Source: Andrena cerasifolii (lineage: Eukaryota; Arthropoda; Insecta; Hymenoptera; Andrenidae). From it: a stretch of DNA of 64,000 nucleotides. The stretch covers positions 10,416,001-10,480,000 of the forward strand of contig NC_135121.1 in NCBI RefSeq assembly GCF_050908995.1, read 5' to 3'. The notes under the pieces were generated by a model, which saw nothing but the letters and a program-made list of their open reading frames with translations, was not told the origin of the DNA and made no database searches. This document shows positions 26,001 to 35,553 of the stretch, one piece after another. Both the position numbers and the translations under genes were made by a program. The stretch's first letter is position 1. Every line of letters starts with the position of its first letter.

Positions 26001-29000
26001 TGCCGCGCTCGCTTTCAGCGCGCATCACTCCAATTGTCTAGCAAATTGAGGGATGGAGGATTGCAGGCAGTGTTCCCGGTTATGCAAATCCCACCCGCAA
26101 CGTTACCCAACAGCCGTCTGGGATAATAGTCGGGATTGGTGGCGCGTGGTGGACGCGTCTACCGGCATGGGTTCGTCTGCTTGATCAGATTGCAAGCGGG
26201 AAGCGCTGGAGTACTTCGAGCAGGGTTTTCAATTAACTCTTATCGAGCCAGAGCGCCGCCACTTTTTACCGGGGAGCCGCGGCGGCTGGGACGTTACCGT
26301 GATTCCCGGCCAGTGATAAAACGCTTCCATGAACGTCGAGCGATCCCTTTTCTTCCTCGGCGTCGCGGAGGATGCCGTAAATTCGAGATCGACGGGGAGG
26401 TCGTTAATCAGCGGGCCTCGCGTGGATTGACACGCTGTATTTCGGTGGACGTGTTTCGTCACTCTGCGGCGGCTAGGCTCGCTCGAGTCGCCACGGGGAC
26501 CGGCGTCCAAACTTCGCCGTAGCTGCCGGCATCGGTGCTTCGAGTCCCGCGGGGACGCGCGTCGATGGATCACGAGCACCGCGGGTTATTGTTTTCTCCC
26601 TATAATTAATCTCCCAGGCGTAATTAAACGCATGCATTTTGTGATATTCGTCGCCGTCCTTTCGCGGGCTAACGCGGTTTCAAGGGTTTCTAACGGGTGA
26701 CGAGGGTCATTCCCGGGGGGAGGATCGGCTGGTAGGTTTCTCTGCTGGGAGGGTGAAGTTCAGATCAGCTCGGTTAACTTGGAATTGAAGTGAACAACGA
26801 TATATCGCATACGTGCTTTTCACCGGCCTCGAAGCGACTCTGCGTTTGAAATTGTGTGAGGTTTCTAGTCTCCACCCTGCCAGCGGGTCGGGTAAGGGGG
26901 AAAAAATCGCACAGTGGAAGATGCATGCGAGCACTCGCTGGTGGGCGAACTTCGCCGCGAGAGAAGTTTAATTAGGAAACTTCGAAGTATTGTTAGTCAG
27001 ATGAGCCGTGCGCGTATAGAGGCCGTTGCACAAGTGCCTGCGTTTTAAATGGGAATAATGATTTAATAAAAATTGATGGCGGTGATAATCCTTGGTATAA
27101 TCGGTTAATCTATGTCGGCCGTAAATAACGATCTCCTGCTTCACAGCTGAATAAAATTCGTCCTTGAACGGAACATTTAAGGGGCATCTTCTGTAATCAC
27201 GCCGCAAAGTTCGGCAACATTCAGGGTTTTTTTTCTCAGTGAATACAATGAATAATAATGTCTAACTTTTTTTCATTTATTAAGCTCCTTGTAATGTATA
27301 CGGAACAATTTTTTAAATACACTTTTAATTGTGTTTTTTCAATGTTACCTGGAGGTAAAAATCGCGCCTTTGAAAAGTAAAAATAAGTAAAAATGGAAAA
27401 TTTTGAGACCTGAAGATTGATTGCGCGGGATTTTGTTAAATTTTTACTTACGTGGCTAATTCTGGCACCTGCGATAGCGGTACTCATAATGATTGAGAAT
27501 CAGTTTGGTTTTTTTGTATTAGATGTGTCTGTGAGCTGAAATCACTCCCGCCGGGGAGGTATTTCTTTTCAAAGGCGCGATGGTTAACTCCAGATAACAT
27601 TGGGAAAACACAATTAAAAGTGTATTTAAAAAATTCTTCCGTATACATTATAAGTATCTTAATAAATGAAAAAAAGTTTGACATTGTTATTCGTTGTATT
27701 CACTGAGAAAAAAAAATCTGAATGTTGCTGAATTTGCGACGTGATTACAGGAATGACCCGTTAAGAAAGATTTGTGATCCCAGAATTAACTTTGCTTTTT
27801 CACTGTGTCATTCTATTCCCATGCCCTTCAACCCTTACTTCTAATCCTTTAATCCCTCATTCCCCTATCTCTGTTCAATCTTCTACTTCTTCATCTTTCT
27901 TGCTGCTCTCTAACTTCCCTATCTCCCCTACCTCCTCTCCTCCCCATCCCGGTAATCTACTAAAAGGCAGGAGGTGCAAAAAGTGTAATCAAGGAGCGCC
28001 CGGCCAATTAGAAATCACAACGAAGCGCCATTTCACTGAGAAGTTCCAAGGGAAACTTATTTATCAGGCTCGCTTTATTAGCTCGAGAGATATTTAGATG
28101 CAAAGTAACGCGAAAATCCACGCGACAAAAGTGCCCCCCGAGTTCGATTCGGCTGGCCGAAAGTTCTCGGCCCGCTATAGAAACCCAATTTCCTTTAGTA
28201 GAAAGTACGACCGCCAAGTTGCAGGGATCGACGGGAAATCTTATAGAATAGGCACGCGGCCCCTCTCCACCCCCGTTTGCATTCCGTTGGCAAATAACAA
28301 GTAAGTGGAACAGCAATCATAAGATGCCTATAGAAAGACCTGCAGCAAAGGCCTCTGGGATCCTTTTTCGCGTCCCCGCTGCATTCTACTTTTACTATTC
28401 TCTCTAGTCGATCATTCACTCTAGTTGACAACTTTTAACAGTAAAACTTGCACCTCTGTGTAGCAACCCTTCCCTCGTAGCTGGTGTTCCTGATTTCTCC
28501 ATATCTTTTGTTTCTCGAGAAATCAGAAATGAGATCATATTTCTTGAGAATTCTCGAGAAATTGAAAGAAATATTGCAAAAATCAACGTTCGCGATTAAC
28601 TAGCAATACATTCATTTACGAAAATTAATGAGATTTATAATATTTTTCGTAGACTTAAGTTTCTCAACAAATTATAGTATTTCTCGAGAAATAAGAAATA
28701 AGCAATTATAGTATTTCTCGAGAAATAAGAAATAAGCAATTATAAAATTTCTCGACAAAGAATTCTGGCGAAGGAAAACTACTCGCAGCCACTCTCAACG
28801 ATACCACTCTTCCACTGCCAAACAGAAGTCTAATTTCACCTCCTCGCATCCGCCAGAATTCAGAGTTCTTTCCCTCTTCGATCAATCGCGCCCGGCCATT
28901 GAGCATCGACACGTCAAACTACGAAGTTTCCTAATTACTCGGTCGCCCAACGCGAGCCATTAGCACAGGCCGTTCCAATGCCCCGGGGCCTACAAGTTCC

Positions 29001-29581
29001 CATCAGCCCTCGCAGCTTTGAATCGACCTGTACGTAGCAACCAAGTACATATTCAAGACCGTGCAACGCGGAGCGATAGCTGAAACATAGATCAACAGAA
29101 GCAACAACGAAAAAGCACGCATCCTCGCGTCTAGCACACTCCGGACACCGTGTATCGCGGATGGAGAGAACAGTGCGGAATAAAAACGGTATCAATCTCA
29201 AGTGTCAACAGTCAAGCAACCCCGGGGGCAGTTTCTGCACAGTCCTCGAACTGTATCAACGCCCGAGGCTCGCCAAGCTGGACGACACACATTTCAGAAG
29301 TCGTTCCCTCCCACTTGACACCGTTCAACCCCACCTCGGACACCTTGAGACGAACTTATTCCTCTCCATCCGCGATTCACCGTAGATGCCCACGTTCACT
29401 CACCGGTGTCGTAGAGAGGGCAGGGCATGTAGGCGTAGCGCTGCTCGGGGTGGACGACGGACCTGTTCCTCTGGCCGCTGGTCATCGTGGCGAATTTGGT
29501 CACGTACTGCAGGAGCTTGTCATAGAAGAGGAGGATGGTCGTGCGGATTATCGTTGAGGCGGTATCGCAGGCCCCCGCTGG
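397..29581 (-). CDS. Unidentified multi-exon gene, partial (continues beyond the left edge)
   Basis: Five exons on the minus strand join with consistent phases: 29581-29404, 10035-9521, 2576-2318, 1281-988, 599-397. They give 483 codons without a stop. The product has an amphipathic segment (STIIRTTILLFYDKLLQYV), a low-complexity Gly-rich region with twelve consecutive glycines, then a better-structured region whose character suggests conservation (FPFITYYLINKQ, LKFEQNWLYWTGARMIYRYL, SQGDKMYLLICECSQLQ). No family was recognised and no transmembrane helix or signal peptide is evident in this part. The real N-terminus lies upstream of 29581 and the C-terminus lies left of base 1. Separate genes sharing compatible phases by chance cannot be excluded, mainly for the 29.4-kb exon. 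Confidence 0.7.
988..1281 (-). CDS. Unidentified gene, fourth visible exon
   Basis: The acceptor is ggaatttcag and the donor is GGACCG|gtactc. It encodes DFPFITYYLINKQNTDPVDF, YNEVQCAALRKFDPRDLRYA, a Pro-rich turn (ARPPLEPPGVRPPIPSTG) and YIVSIFKVFEGDDGLKFEQN-WLYWT. Its regular, non-repetitive character and strong third-position GC are typical of real coding sequence. The Pro-rich turn separates two compact segments. No domain was recognised. Confidence 0.85.
1474..2032. mobile_element. hAT-like non-autonomous DNA transposon (MITE), AT-rich
   Basis: It starts CAGGGTTTGTCGGTTTTTAA and its other end, reversed, reads TAGGGTTTGTACAAATATCG. It is flanked by imperfect 8-bp duplications, GTTGGTAT (1466-1473) and GTTAATAT (2033-2040). 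The interior is about 80% A+T with no coding capacity and many AACCGGTTTT-type words. Eight-base duplications and C/TAGGG-TTG termini point to the hAT superfamily. It lies in an intron of the unidentified gene. Confidence 0.75.
2318..2576 (-). CDS. Unidentified gene, third visible exon
   Basis: The acceptor ctttccaaccacag is phase 0 and the donor is AAATG|gtaatc. It encodes LYSDSFQHAPIADKKRAGSP, a hydrophilic stretch, ending APSASQSILLTNMEKN. An open frame continues past the donor to a TAA at 2208, so an intron-retained form would add about 36 residues. The spliced form is preferred because the leftover G joins the next exon in frame and that exon reads well only in that frame. Confidence 0.72.
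2754..3062. mobile_element. TA-flanked MITE (Tc1/mariner-like)
   Basis: The ends are inverted copies beginning CCGTAAACTGGGGGAACATT on the left and CCGTAAACTGGGGGACAATT on the right, each bordered by TA (2752-2753, 3063-3064). The interior is AT-rich and non-coding. A TA duplication is the mark of the Tc1/mariner group, but no transposase remains. Confidence 0.75.
3063..4250. other. Intronic spacer, no feature recognised
   Basis: Mixed-composition sequence without a supportable exon. Open frames here have no conserved character or paired splice sites. Confidence 0.5.
4251..4866. mobile_element. Inverted-repeat element, about 0.6 kb
   Basis: Arms of roughly 115 bases at 4251-4368 and 4748-4866 are inverted copies at about 80% identity. 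Shared words include ACAAGGGAAGATCCCGAAC and TTCTGAAACTTTGTGGA. The centre is AT-rich and non-coding. No target-site duplication could be fixed, so the class is unknown. Confidence 0.72.
4867..8736. other. Intronic spacer, no feature recognised
   Basis: No exon, repeat array or paired transposon ends were seen. There is a poly(A) run near 7808-7821. Open frames of up to 182 codons around 7.1-8.1 kb overlap each other on both strands and look like random GC-rich frames. Confidence 0.45.
8737..9449. mobile_element. Inverted-repeat element with GGGTCATTCCACGC termini
   Basis: The left end reads GGGTCATTCCACGCTAAATC and the right end, reversed, reads GGGTCATTCCACGCCAAATC. About 50 bases are inverted at roughly 90%. 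AGCT flanks both sides (8733-8736, 9450-9453), a possible 4-bp duplication. The interior is AT-rich and non-coding, but carries an ATTTTAAAAATC(C/T)GAAAAA word also found in the 35554-36793 element, which has the same kind of terminus. Confidence 0.8.
9521..10035 (-). CDS. Unidentified gene, glycine-rich exon
   Basis: It encodes VIV-MNLMFRKNFSGEKGL, twelve glycines, then LEGRTALGGTYGAGALGYTG and a Pro/Arg-rich region ending PATPTASRQ before a strong donor CAG|gtacgtatg. Entry at the AG at 10036-10037 completes the codon left by the 29.4-kb exon. Alternatively the ATG at 10027 is an initiator, since an in-frame TGA lies nine codons upstream. The glycine run is a GGN microsatellite (about 9950-9985) and may vary in length. 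The exon is GC-rich compared with its introns. Confidence 0.78.
10036..16097. other. Part of a 19-kb intron, no coding feature recognised
   Basis: It is GC-rich in places (12.3-14.1 kb), with long overlapping open frames on both strands but no consistent codon bias, domain or paired splice sites. It holds short GTT, GGT and poly(T) runs (10080-10100, 10181-10196). Confidence 0.45.
16595..17012 (+). pseudogene. 3' end of a non-LTR retrotransposon reverse-transcriptase ORF with (TAA)n tail
   Basis: The plus-strand frame ending at 16867 reads FSDLMFLYRVIHGQINCHEL, then VASLRFQAPVRSLRLRPLF and ADPINRAMEEVNQ. This is the typical C-terminal tail of jockey/I-like reverse transcriptases, an (L/F)YK-x-x-NG-x-I-x-C-x-(E/D)-L block followed by VP-x-R and a PLNR-like motif. 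The catalytic part is missing, so this is a dead 5'-truncated copy. A short 3' UTR leads to the tail at 16976-17012. TAA tails are known from I-type elements. Confidence 0.72.
16976..17012 (+). repeat. (TAA)n tail / microsatellite
   Basis: About twelve TAA units at the 3' end of the non-LTR fragment, probably its retrotransposition tail. Confidence 0.9.
17294..20092. other. Intronic spacer, no feature recognised
   Basis: No exon or transposon ends could be supported. Open frames at 17.6-18.2 and 19.1-19.7 kb lack any recognisable protein character. Confidence 0.45.
20101..20791. mobile_element. hAT-like non-autonomous element
   Basis: It begins TAGGGGTTGCAATACCGG and ends, reversed, TAGGGATTGCAAAATTACCG. 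Flanking 8-bp duplications are CAGACACC (20093-20100) and CAAACACC (20792-20799), seven of eight identical. Sub-terminal ACCGGTAAACCGG words occur at both ends. The interior is AT-rich and non-coding. Termini and duplication length both fit hAT. Confidence 0.86.
20800..24343. other. Intronic spacer, no feature recognised
   Basis: Mixed GC content, no supportable exon. A TATA-like word (ATATAAAC near 22070) has no matching initiator or gene. Confidence 0.45.
24344..24423. repeat. 80-bp segment, presumed source of the copy at 24878-24957
   Basis: It runs from GGAATACCGCCCAGCAC to GATATTAATCCC. It recurs 534 bases downstream with only three differences, all C/G exchanges. It has no coding potential. 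Confidence 0.9.
24878..24957. repeat. 80-bp duplicate followed by an A-rich tail
   Basis: It is 77/80 identical to 24344-24423. Immediately after it comes TAAAAAAAAAAATT, which is absent at the source, and AAAAAT words bracket copy plus tail. This resembles retroposition of a short RNA or filler DNA captured during repair. Confidence 0.85.
25165..25522. mobile_element. Inner inverted-repeat element of the same GGGGTAAA-TGAGC family
   Basis: The left side reads GGGGCAAAGTGACCGGGGTA and the right side, reversed, reads GGGGTAAAGTGAGCTACTCT. The pair lies wholly inside 24751-25708, suggesting one element inserted into a relative, or serial end duplication. Confidence 0.55.
25709..27176. other. 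Intronic spacer, no feature recognised
   Basis: GC-rich around 26.1-26.6 kb, with no supportable exon. Confidence 0.45.
27181..27760. mobile_element. TTAA-flanked fold-back element (piggyBac- or Kolobok-like MITE)
   Basis: It is bordered by TTAA at 27177-27180 and 27761-27764. Arms of about 200 bases (27181-27380, 27560-27760) are inverted at about 85-88%. Shared words include CTGTAATCACG, GCAACATTCAG and AAATACACTTTTAATTGTGT. The centre is unrelated and non-coding. Confidence 0.85.
27796..27957 (+). repeat. Long pyrimidine-rich (C/T) tract
   Basis: About 160 bases that are mostly C and T, with many CCT and TTC words. It could form non-B DNA, but no function is implied. Confidence 0.6.
27958..29403. 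other. Intronic spacer with CTCGAG-rich repeats
   Basis: It contains a palindromic TTTCTCGAGAAA-rich segment at 28495-28760, including a short tandem repeat at 28670-28755. No exon is supported. Confidence 0.5.
28670..28755. repeat. 34-bp tandem repeat, about 2.5 copies
   Basis: The unit begins AATTATAGTATTTCTCGAGA. Two full copies are identical and a third is partial. Each carries a CTCGAG palindrome. Confidence 0.88.
29404..29581 (-). CDS. Unidentified gene, most upstream visible exon
   Basis: It encodes PAGACDTASTIIRTTILLFY, then DKLLQYVTKFATMTSGQRNR and SVVHPEQRYAYMPCPLYDT, with a strong donor ACCG|gtgagtg. The acceptor is either ggtctaccggtccag (edge 29581) or the AG four bases further in. 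The open frame extends past both without a Met, so it is an internal exon. Its leftover G fits an acceptor at 10036-10037 exactly. Confidence 0.7.
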
Positions 29582-30680
29582 CTGGACCGGTAGACCGAGC
29601 CGTCGGCGCGACGATGGCGGAGGGCGATTATCCAGAGATGACCGGGCGCGACTGCATCCTGCGATAGCCGTCCCCGTCGCGACGCATCGGTCGTCGGGCC
29701 ACCGCGCGAATTAACCAATTAAGGATGCCCGCGCTGTTTCTGTGCCAATTAGGCACCGCTCTCCTCAAGACCAGCCCCGCTCGCCCGCGCCTGGTCTTCG
29801 CCTATGTGCGCGCACGTGGTCGCTTAATTAGCACCGAAATAACTAGGCTTCTTCTACTTTCTGAACACCGACGTTTGTACCTTTCCCTCCGCCGCGGGAC
29901 CACCTTTCTCGCGGGGAACACACGGCCACGTATGAGAAAGGCCACTCCGCGTCCTCTCCGGGGCTATTTTTAGGGGCGAGGGTGCTGCTTCCGTGCGCTC
30001 GCGAGGGGAGCTCTCGGTGCGTGGCGAGCTTTATGGTCGGCTTGGTATCGAGCCTCCCTTTCTCGCCGCCTATTGACTTGTCAGAGATGATGGCTGCGGG
30101 TCACTGTGCTCGGGTGAACAGAGATTGTATTTAACAGTTATTAGGTGCCGTGGGGATCGCGGGACTTAACCATTAAGCTGATTACACTTCTGAAGAATCG
30201 TCCGCGTTCGGTGTAAAGAGCAGAAGGGTTTCAACCTGTTCCTCGGCACAGGCTCCTCGGTGCTCGTCTATTAGCAGACTAATCTCTGAATGGAGAATCG
30301 AGGGAGGGTAGCATGGAATAGGCTCCGCGATTAAGACGCTGGAAATTGATGAAAGACGATTCAAAGTGCATCTGCCAGCGAGCCGGAAGGGTTTAAAGCC
30401 TCCGCGAGGTTCAGCGATATCCCTCGGTTTGATTGCATTACGGGAAGTTCACCAGAACACAGAGATTACCAGCTGTCTCTCGCGATCAAGTTTCTTAATA
30501 GATCGCGAACATATTAGCAGCTTCAAACTTTCCCCCGTCACGCTCCCTTTCCCGATTCCGACTACCCCGAACTTCTTCGTATCCTCGGCGGAAGTGTAAC
30601 AGTTACTGACGGACGTTCGCGTGAACGTTTAACCATCATCGATCAACTGTATCGCGTCCTCTAACTAAACGATCCTCGCT
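29582..30680. other. Spacer upstream of the 29.4-kb exon
   Basis: GC-rich to 30.05 kb. The reading frame of the exon stays open for a short way upstream, but no Met or supportable exon was found. Confidence 0.4.
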
Positions 30681-30684
30681 TTAA

Positions 30685-31431
30685 GGGGAATAGGCAGTCA
30701 GAAACTCGATTTTTTTCGTTGTTGCATTTTTCGAAAGTATCTACCACCCTTGAGTGCCGTTTGGTTTATGTTAAAATTCGCAAAATTAAGGATTCTACAG
30801 CCGAAAAGATCGAGCGCGCCAGAAATCATTTCTGCGCGCACGCAGGTAGACTAGATTCCTCTTTCGAAACTTTAAACGCGTTTTTCTCGGAATCATGTTT
30901 CCTCCTAGTTTTGCAGTGATTGTGAAAAAACGGAGGTGCAAATCTATTTGAAAAAAATTCAGCATATGTGAAACATGTCTAGTTATGACTTCAACCTACG
31001 CATAAGTGTGTGAAAGCTCCTATTTTGAGCAAAAAAAATAAATAAAATGGCTCTTTTCCCTGGCGAAAAATCACGTTTCTTAGAATTTGCCGTTTTACAG
31101 CCGCCATTTTTATAATTTTTTTTTCTTTTTCAATATGTTCAGGGTAGAATGGGAGCCAGGGCAAAGTATCAGTTTCAGAGAATATTTCACAATTCAACTT
31201 CTTACGGCCAGAATCACTGCAAAATTGCAGCGGCTCCAGAAAAAACACCTATATATCAGGCAACTGTAGCGCTGTCATATATATCTATATATTATTCAAA
31301 TAATTTTTTTTTTACTGTTTATAGTATTAATAAACATTACCCAAAAGTACTAGTCAAAATTTCTATTCACCTCCTTGTAAATAATTCACAAGAAATACTT
31401 GATTTTCGAGCGATCTGACTGCCTAATCCCC
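30685..31431. mobile_element. TTAA-type MITE with decayed target-site duplication
   Basis: The left end is TTAA followed by GGGGAATAGGCAGTCAGAAA. The right end, reversed, is GGGGATTAGGCAGTCAGATC followed outside by TCAA, probably a mutated TTAA. The inverted ends are about 25 bases. The interior is AT-rich and non-coding. Confidence 0.72.
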
Positions 31432-31435
31432 TCAA

Positions 31436-33680
31436 GACGTTGAATGTAATAGCACACGAGAGTGTATCGCAATCTGCGAAATTACACGAGGAAGCTTGAC
31501 AATTTTTATGATGAAAGTAGTCCGAATAATATATCTTGCAGCAGCATCCCTCAGAAGCGAAGAGGCGCGCTGAAGCCCCTCCCTCTGGAGCTCTAAAGCG
31601 ACTTCCCCGAGTTCCCCGCAATAGGTGGAAGTTTCGCGTGCAACAGTCAACGATGTGTCCCTCAGATCCCTCGCCAGCGATACGAAAGCACACCAATTAC
31701 CAGGTAAGGTTCTCCGCCACGCTCCTTGCACTTCGACCATGTAAATACCGCTGGGTAATCAGCCACGCGGGTGCCGGCGAGACCCGTGTTAATAAAAGGC
31801 GCGCGGTCATCGAGGAAATCGCCGTGTCGACACGGCTTATCGGGAACGGAAGCAATAAGTAGCCGCGTTAAATCGCTGGTGTCGTTTTTACGGTCCACGG
31901 TATGTACACGTGTACACGTGTGTGTACGAGTGGTGCTCGATTCGAGTGGGCTCTTCGAAGCAGTGCCCTCGAGACGATTCCGCGACTTCATTGACGTCGA
32001 TCGCCGTCGCACTGGGAATCCCGCGAGATTCCCACTACCCTTCCACCCCTCTTAGCCCCCGACGGTTTTATTTGTGGCAGTAAACGCGTTGCATAAACGC
32101 GACGAGGGTGGAATGGAGTTAATCACTCCGGGAGTAATCGAGAATCGCGTTAATTATCCTGTTGCCTTCGCGAGCAACGACAGATCCGCCGCGAGTGTTC
32201 GGCCATTAAGCCTGCACACAGGGGACACGCTTGGCTGACCAGTAATGGCGCATTCTACTTGGCCAGGCGCGAACGCCACAATGGACTCGTCGACCCGTCG
32301 TAGGTGTGAATTTCGAGTGACGGTCCCCTTTGTTCTCGCGGCTCCTTTCGTTTTTCTTCTCCCGCGGAAGGAGGAAGCTGGGGCACACCCGCCGCGGGCG
32401 ACGTCGGGGTGCTAAACGATCGTCCGAAGCTCGGTAGAGAGGGTCTTGATTACGTTCTAATTCAGTGGCGTTTATCGCGGCATAAATAATCCCGCGACAC
32501 GCGCGCGTTCCGCTGCGACAATTTTATGACCGACGTAAATTACCGTAGAAGCACGTCGGTGTGGACGCGTGTTGAGGTTCCATCAATCTCTGGACGATTC
32601 TGTATGAAAAGTTGGATCGAAAATGTAGATTACTGTGCGCTTAGTTTTTGAGAGAAGCCAGCTCGAAAGCACGTGCTGCATTCAACCGCGTGCAGCTTCA
32701 AAATCGATCTCCGCCAGAAATGCAGTTCTCCTTTTCGACTCTGTCCTTCGCGAAGAATCATTATCCATACTATTTTACCACCCACTGCGAAATAGCTCGT
32801 ATGTTGCAGAAGTCTTACGGAGTTAAACGCGAAGCGTTCCTTTTTTTTATTAAAGTGAAGCAGCGAGATAAACAGGAGAGAAACGTTTGCCCGCGAAGCT
32901 CTACGATAGCTCGAAGACCGCTGCTTCAATGACGAGGGGGGAATTTTAATTTGATTAATGCCGAAAAAGGAAGCCTGGACAACGGGCGCAAGGAGTCTAA
33001 CCCACTCATTGTCCGCGTCTCGCCGCTGAAACGCCCGTAATTGAATTCCTTTGTAGAGGGTAATACACCCCCGGCGTTTGATCTCTTTCGGGCCCAACGG
33101 GTGGACGCGTGCACCCCGCCTCGCGGTACCCATTAACTGCGATATTTATGATAGCGCGGGAAACAAGCGCACGCGTCCCCGATTTTCTCCCTGGTAACGC
33201 GAGCAAGCGGGCGGAAAATCGTGCTCGAGATGCCATTCTCGGCCATGGGACGCGGTAAACCCTGGCTCTTTATGCTTCCGCAAGCGTCCGTCGCCGTCTA
33301 GTTCCGAGGTTTTCATCCGAAACGGAGCTCGCGGGACTGCGAGCCTCGAAAGCATCGCGACGGGGAGCTCGTGAAAGTTGCATTACGAGGCTAACACCCC
33401 CTTAAGTCTCGCGGTAAGCTTCTTATGGGTTCCTAGATCTGTGACCACCGACGCGTGTGTCGGAAATTATTTGGAGGCTCGCGCGATCGAGCGCGACAGA
33501 GTTCGAGGCCGAAGCCAGTTCGCCGCGGGTGAAAATTCCTGGCACGTGGACACGGACAGCTGATTTTCTATTTTCCCCGCGCGAAAGTGGGGCCGGATCG
33601 TGTGTGACCGGAATACGAAGTATGGACACGGATTCAAGGGTGTTTAGATCGTGCCTTTGGGTTGATAGGATAATGGTATA
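31436..33680. other. Intergenic or intronic spacer, no feature recognised
   Basis: Includes a short alternating ACGTGTACACGTGTGTG stretch near 31903-31925. No exon is supported. Confidence 0.45.
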
Positions 33681-34283
33681 CAGGGTGTCCGCGCGTAGAC
33701 TGAACAGCTGGATTTCTCCTAAAGTATTGGAGGTAAAAAATTGAAAAATATATGTAATTAAATGGTTTGATGGGGGTAATTTATTAGCCGAGACGATTTT
33801 TTTTTAGATTATTATTTTAAAAGATAGGATGGTCAAGTTCGGTTTTTCAAATGGAACTACTTTTTTTGAAGACCTGAGTTGATAGTGCGTTCCAAGACAA
33901 ATTGAATAATGTTATAGAGGATCGAGAAATAAGAAATACGTGTTTTTTTATTTGAAAATCGTTTTCATATTCGGGGAATGAAAACTGCGTTCAAAGTTAG
34001 GGTTGAAAAATCATTTTTGTGGAATATCTCGAGAACTATTAGAGATAGGGGAATAGTGTCAATGGACGAATTTTGTGTCTTTGAATGCGAAATATGACTG
34101 ACTCACCAGATTTTCAAAAATCCACAAAAATGATTTTTCAACCCTAACTTTGAACGCAGCTTTCACCCCCCAAATATGAAAACGAGGAAAAATAAAAAAA
34201 CACGTATATTTTATTTTTCGGTCCTCTACAACATATCCAAAAATCAAAATGATCGGAGGCGGACACCTAAAATACTCTCCCTG
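33681..34283. mobile_element. Inverted-repeat element with CAGGGTGTCC-type end
   Basis: It starts CAGGGTGTCCGCGCG and ends, reversed, CAGGGAGAGTATTTTAGGTG. Inside, arms of about 115 bases (33896-34020, 34124-34240) are inverted at about 85%, sharing TTCAAAGTTAGGGTTGAAAA. Non-coding. The outer limits are less sure than the inner arms. Confidence 0.68.
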
Positions 34284-34499
34284 TGAGTCACGTGGGACCT
34301 CGTTACGCGGGTGTCCCTGAAAGGGCTCTGAAAATAATGCGTAGAAGGGTTCTAGGTGCCCTCGAAGGGAAGGATCTTGGCGGAGAACGTTTCCTCGTCG
34401 ATTAATTCAGAGTCTTCTTTTACTAAAACTCCGTATTTAAACTCCAATTACACGCGATTCGAAGACCACAATGAACATTCCCAAGCTTCCCCATCCGTG

Positions 34500-35490
34500 G
34501 ACAAACTTCCTTCCTCGTTCCCCTCCGAATTATGCACACATTTCCACGACACCCTCGGACCTCTCTACTCCCCTGCTCCTCAAACGACCAACAGAATCCA
34601 ACGTGCACGCGTGGAAGGCTCGACTGCGCAAACATTCAAATATCAACCCCGATGCATACGATTACACGGGCAAACGGGCCGATCACTGCACGGCGACTCT
34701 GTCGACTTGGTTTACAGAGGGTCCGCGGGAGCTTTGAAAGACACTCGGCCCGCGTGGATCGCGGTCGATCGGTGGAACGCAGCCCTTTCCACCCTTGGAA
34801 AGCCTTGGCGCGAGCGTCTCCCTTCTACCTTTTACACGCACGTCGACGTCCGCAGGCCACGTGGATCCCTGTCGCGGTTTCCTCTGCCCTCCTCGATGCG
34901 CCCCCGACGCCGGCTGCGGTCGCGTCCGTCCCCCGACCTGCAGCGAGGTCCGCGACGCACGGTCGTGTTCCCGTGCTGGCGAAAAAAAAAGAGGGAAAGC
35001 GGAACCAGCTGCGAGGTGAACTGCACGGTGCACGGGCCGACACACGACTGGACCGCGCCGAGGTGAAATGGAGAAAGCCAGAGGAACGGAAGGGCAGACG
35101 AGGGGGTGGCTCGCGGGAGGGCGAGAGCGCGAGACGACCGCGTGGAAAAGGGAGAAACGGTAGAAAAGGACGCACGGGGGGTGGTTGAAGGAGGTTGAAG
35201 GTGGCTGCTGGGGAGGGGATCGCGGGGACGGAGGGGGCGGTTAGGCGGGGAGAAAGGGAGAGGCCGAAGAAGATGGAAAGAAAGAAGGGTTAAACAGGGG
35301 TCGGGAGGGTGGATGCTGCGGATGCGGAGCGGAGAGTCGCTCGGTCCTCGTCTGGCTTCGCCGCAGCGCGTCGCGGCGCATTTCATCCCCCGTACCGAGC
35401 CCCGAGCCACCCACCACCCCGCGTCGCCGGTCCCTTCGCCCCTCTCGCGCTGCCACGAAACCCCCTACACTAACCCCCGGTTCCATGTCG
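34500..35490. promoter_or_regulatory. GC/CpG-rich block, candidate promoter region
   Basis: The block is markedly richer in GC and CpG than its surroundings, with long overlapping open frames on both strands that look compositional. Such blocks often mark promoters or first exons. If it serves the unidentified minus-strand gene it would lie about 5 kb upstream of the first visible exon. Confidence 0.35.
35205..35255 (+). other. Potential G-quadruplex
   Basis: Five runs of four or five G separated by short loops lie in a purine-rich strand inside the GC-rich block. Confidence 0.5.
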
Positions 35491-35553
35491 CAATGTATCT
35501 GCAGTCGGAAGCAGGGAGCCCCGGTGCCTTCGAGACACCGTCGCGTCGCGAAT

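Noticed and set aside
28495..28760. Possible heat-shock element cluster (TTCTCGAGAA words)
   Set aside because: The spacing between TTC and GAA is four bases, not the two needed. The words belong to a short tandem repeat.
34356..35410. Open frames of 236, 218 and 192 codons
   Set aside because: Overlap on both strands in a CpG-rich block and are compositional in character.
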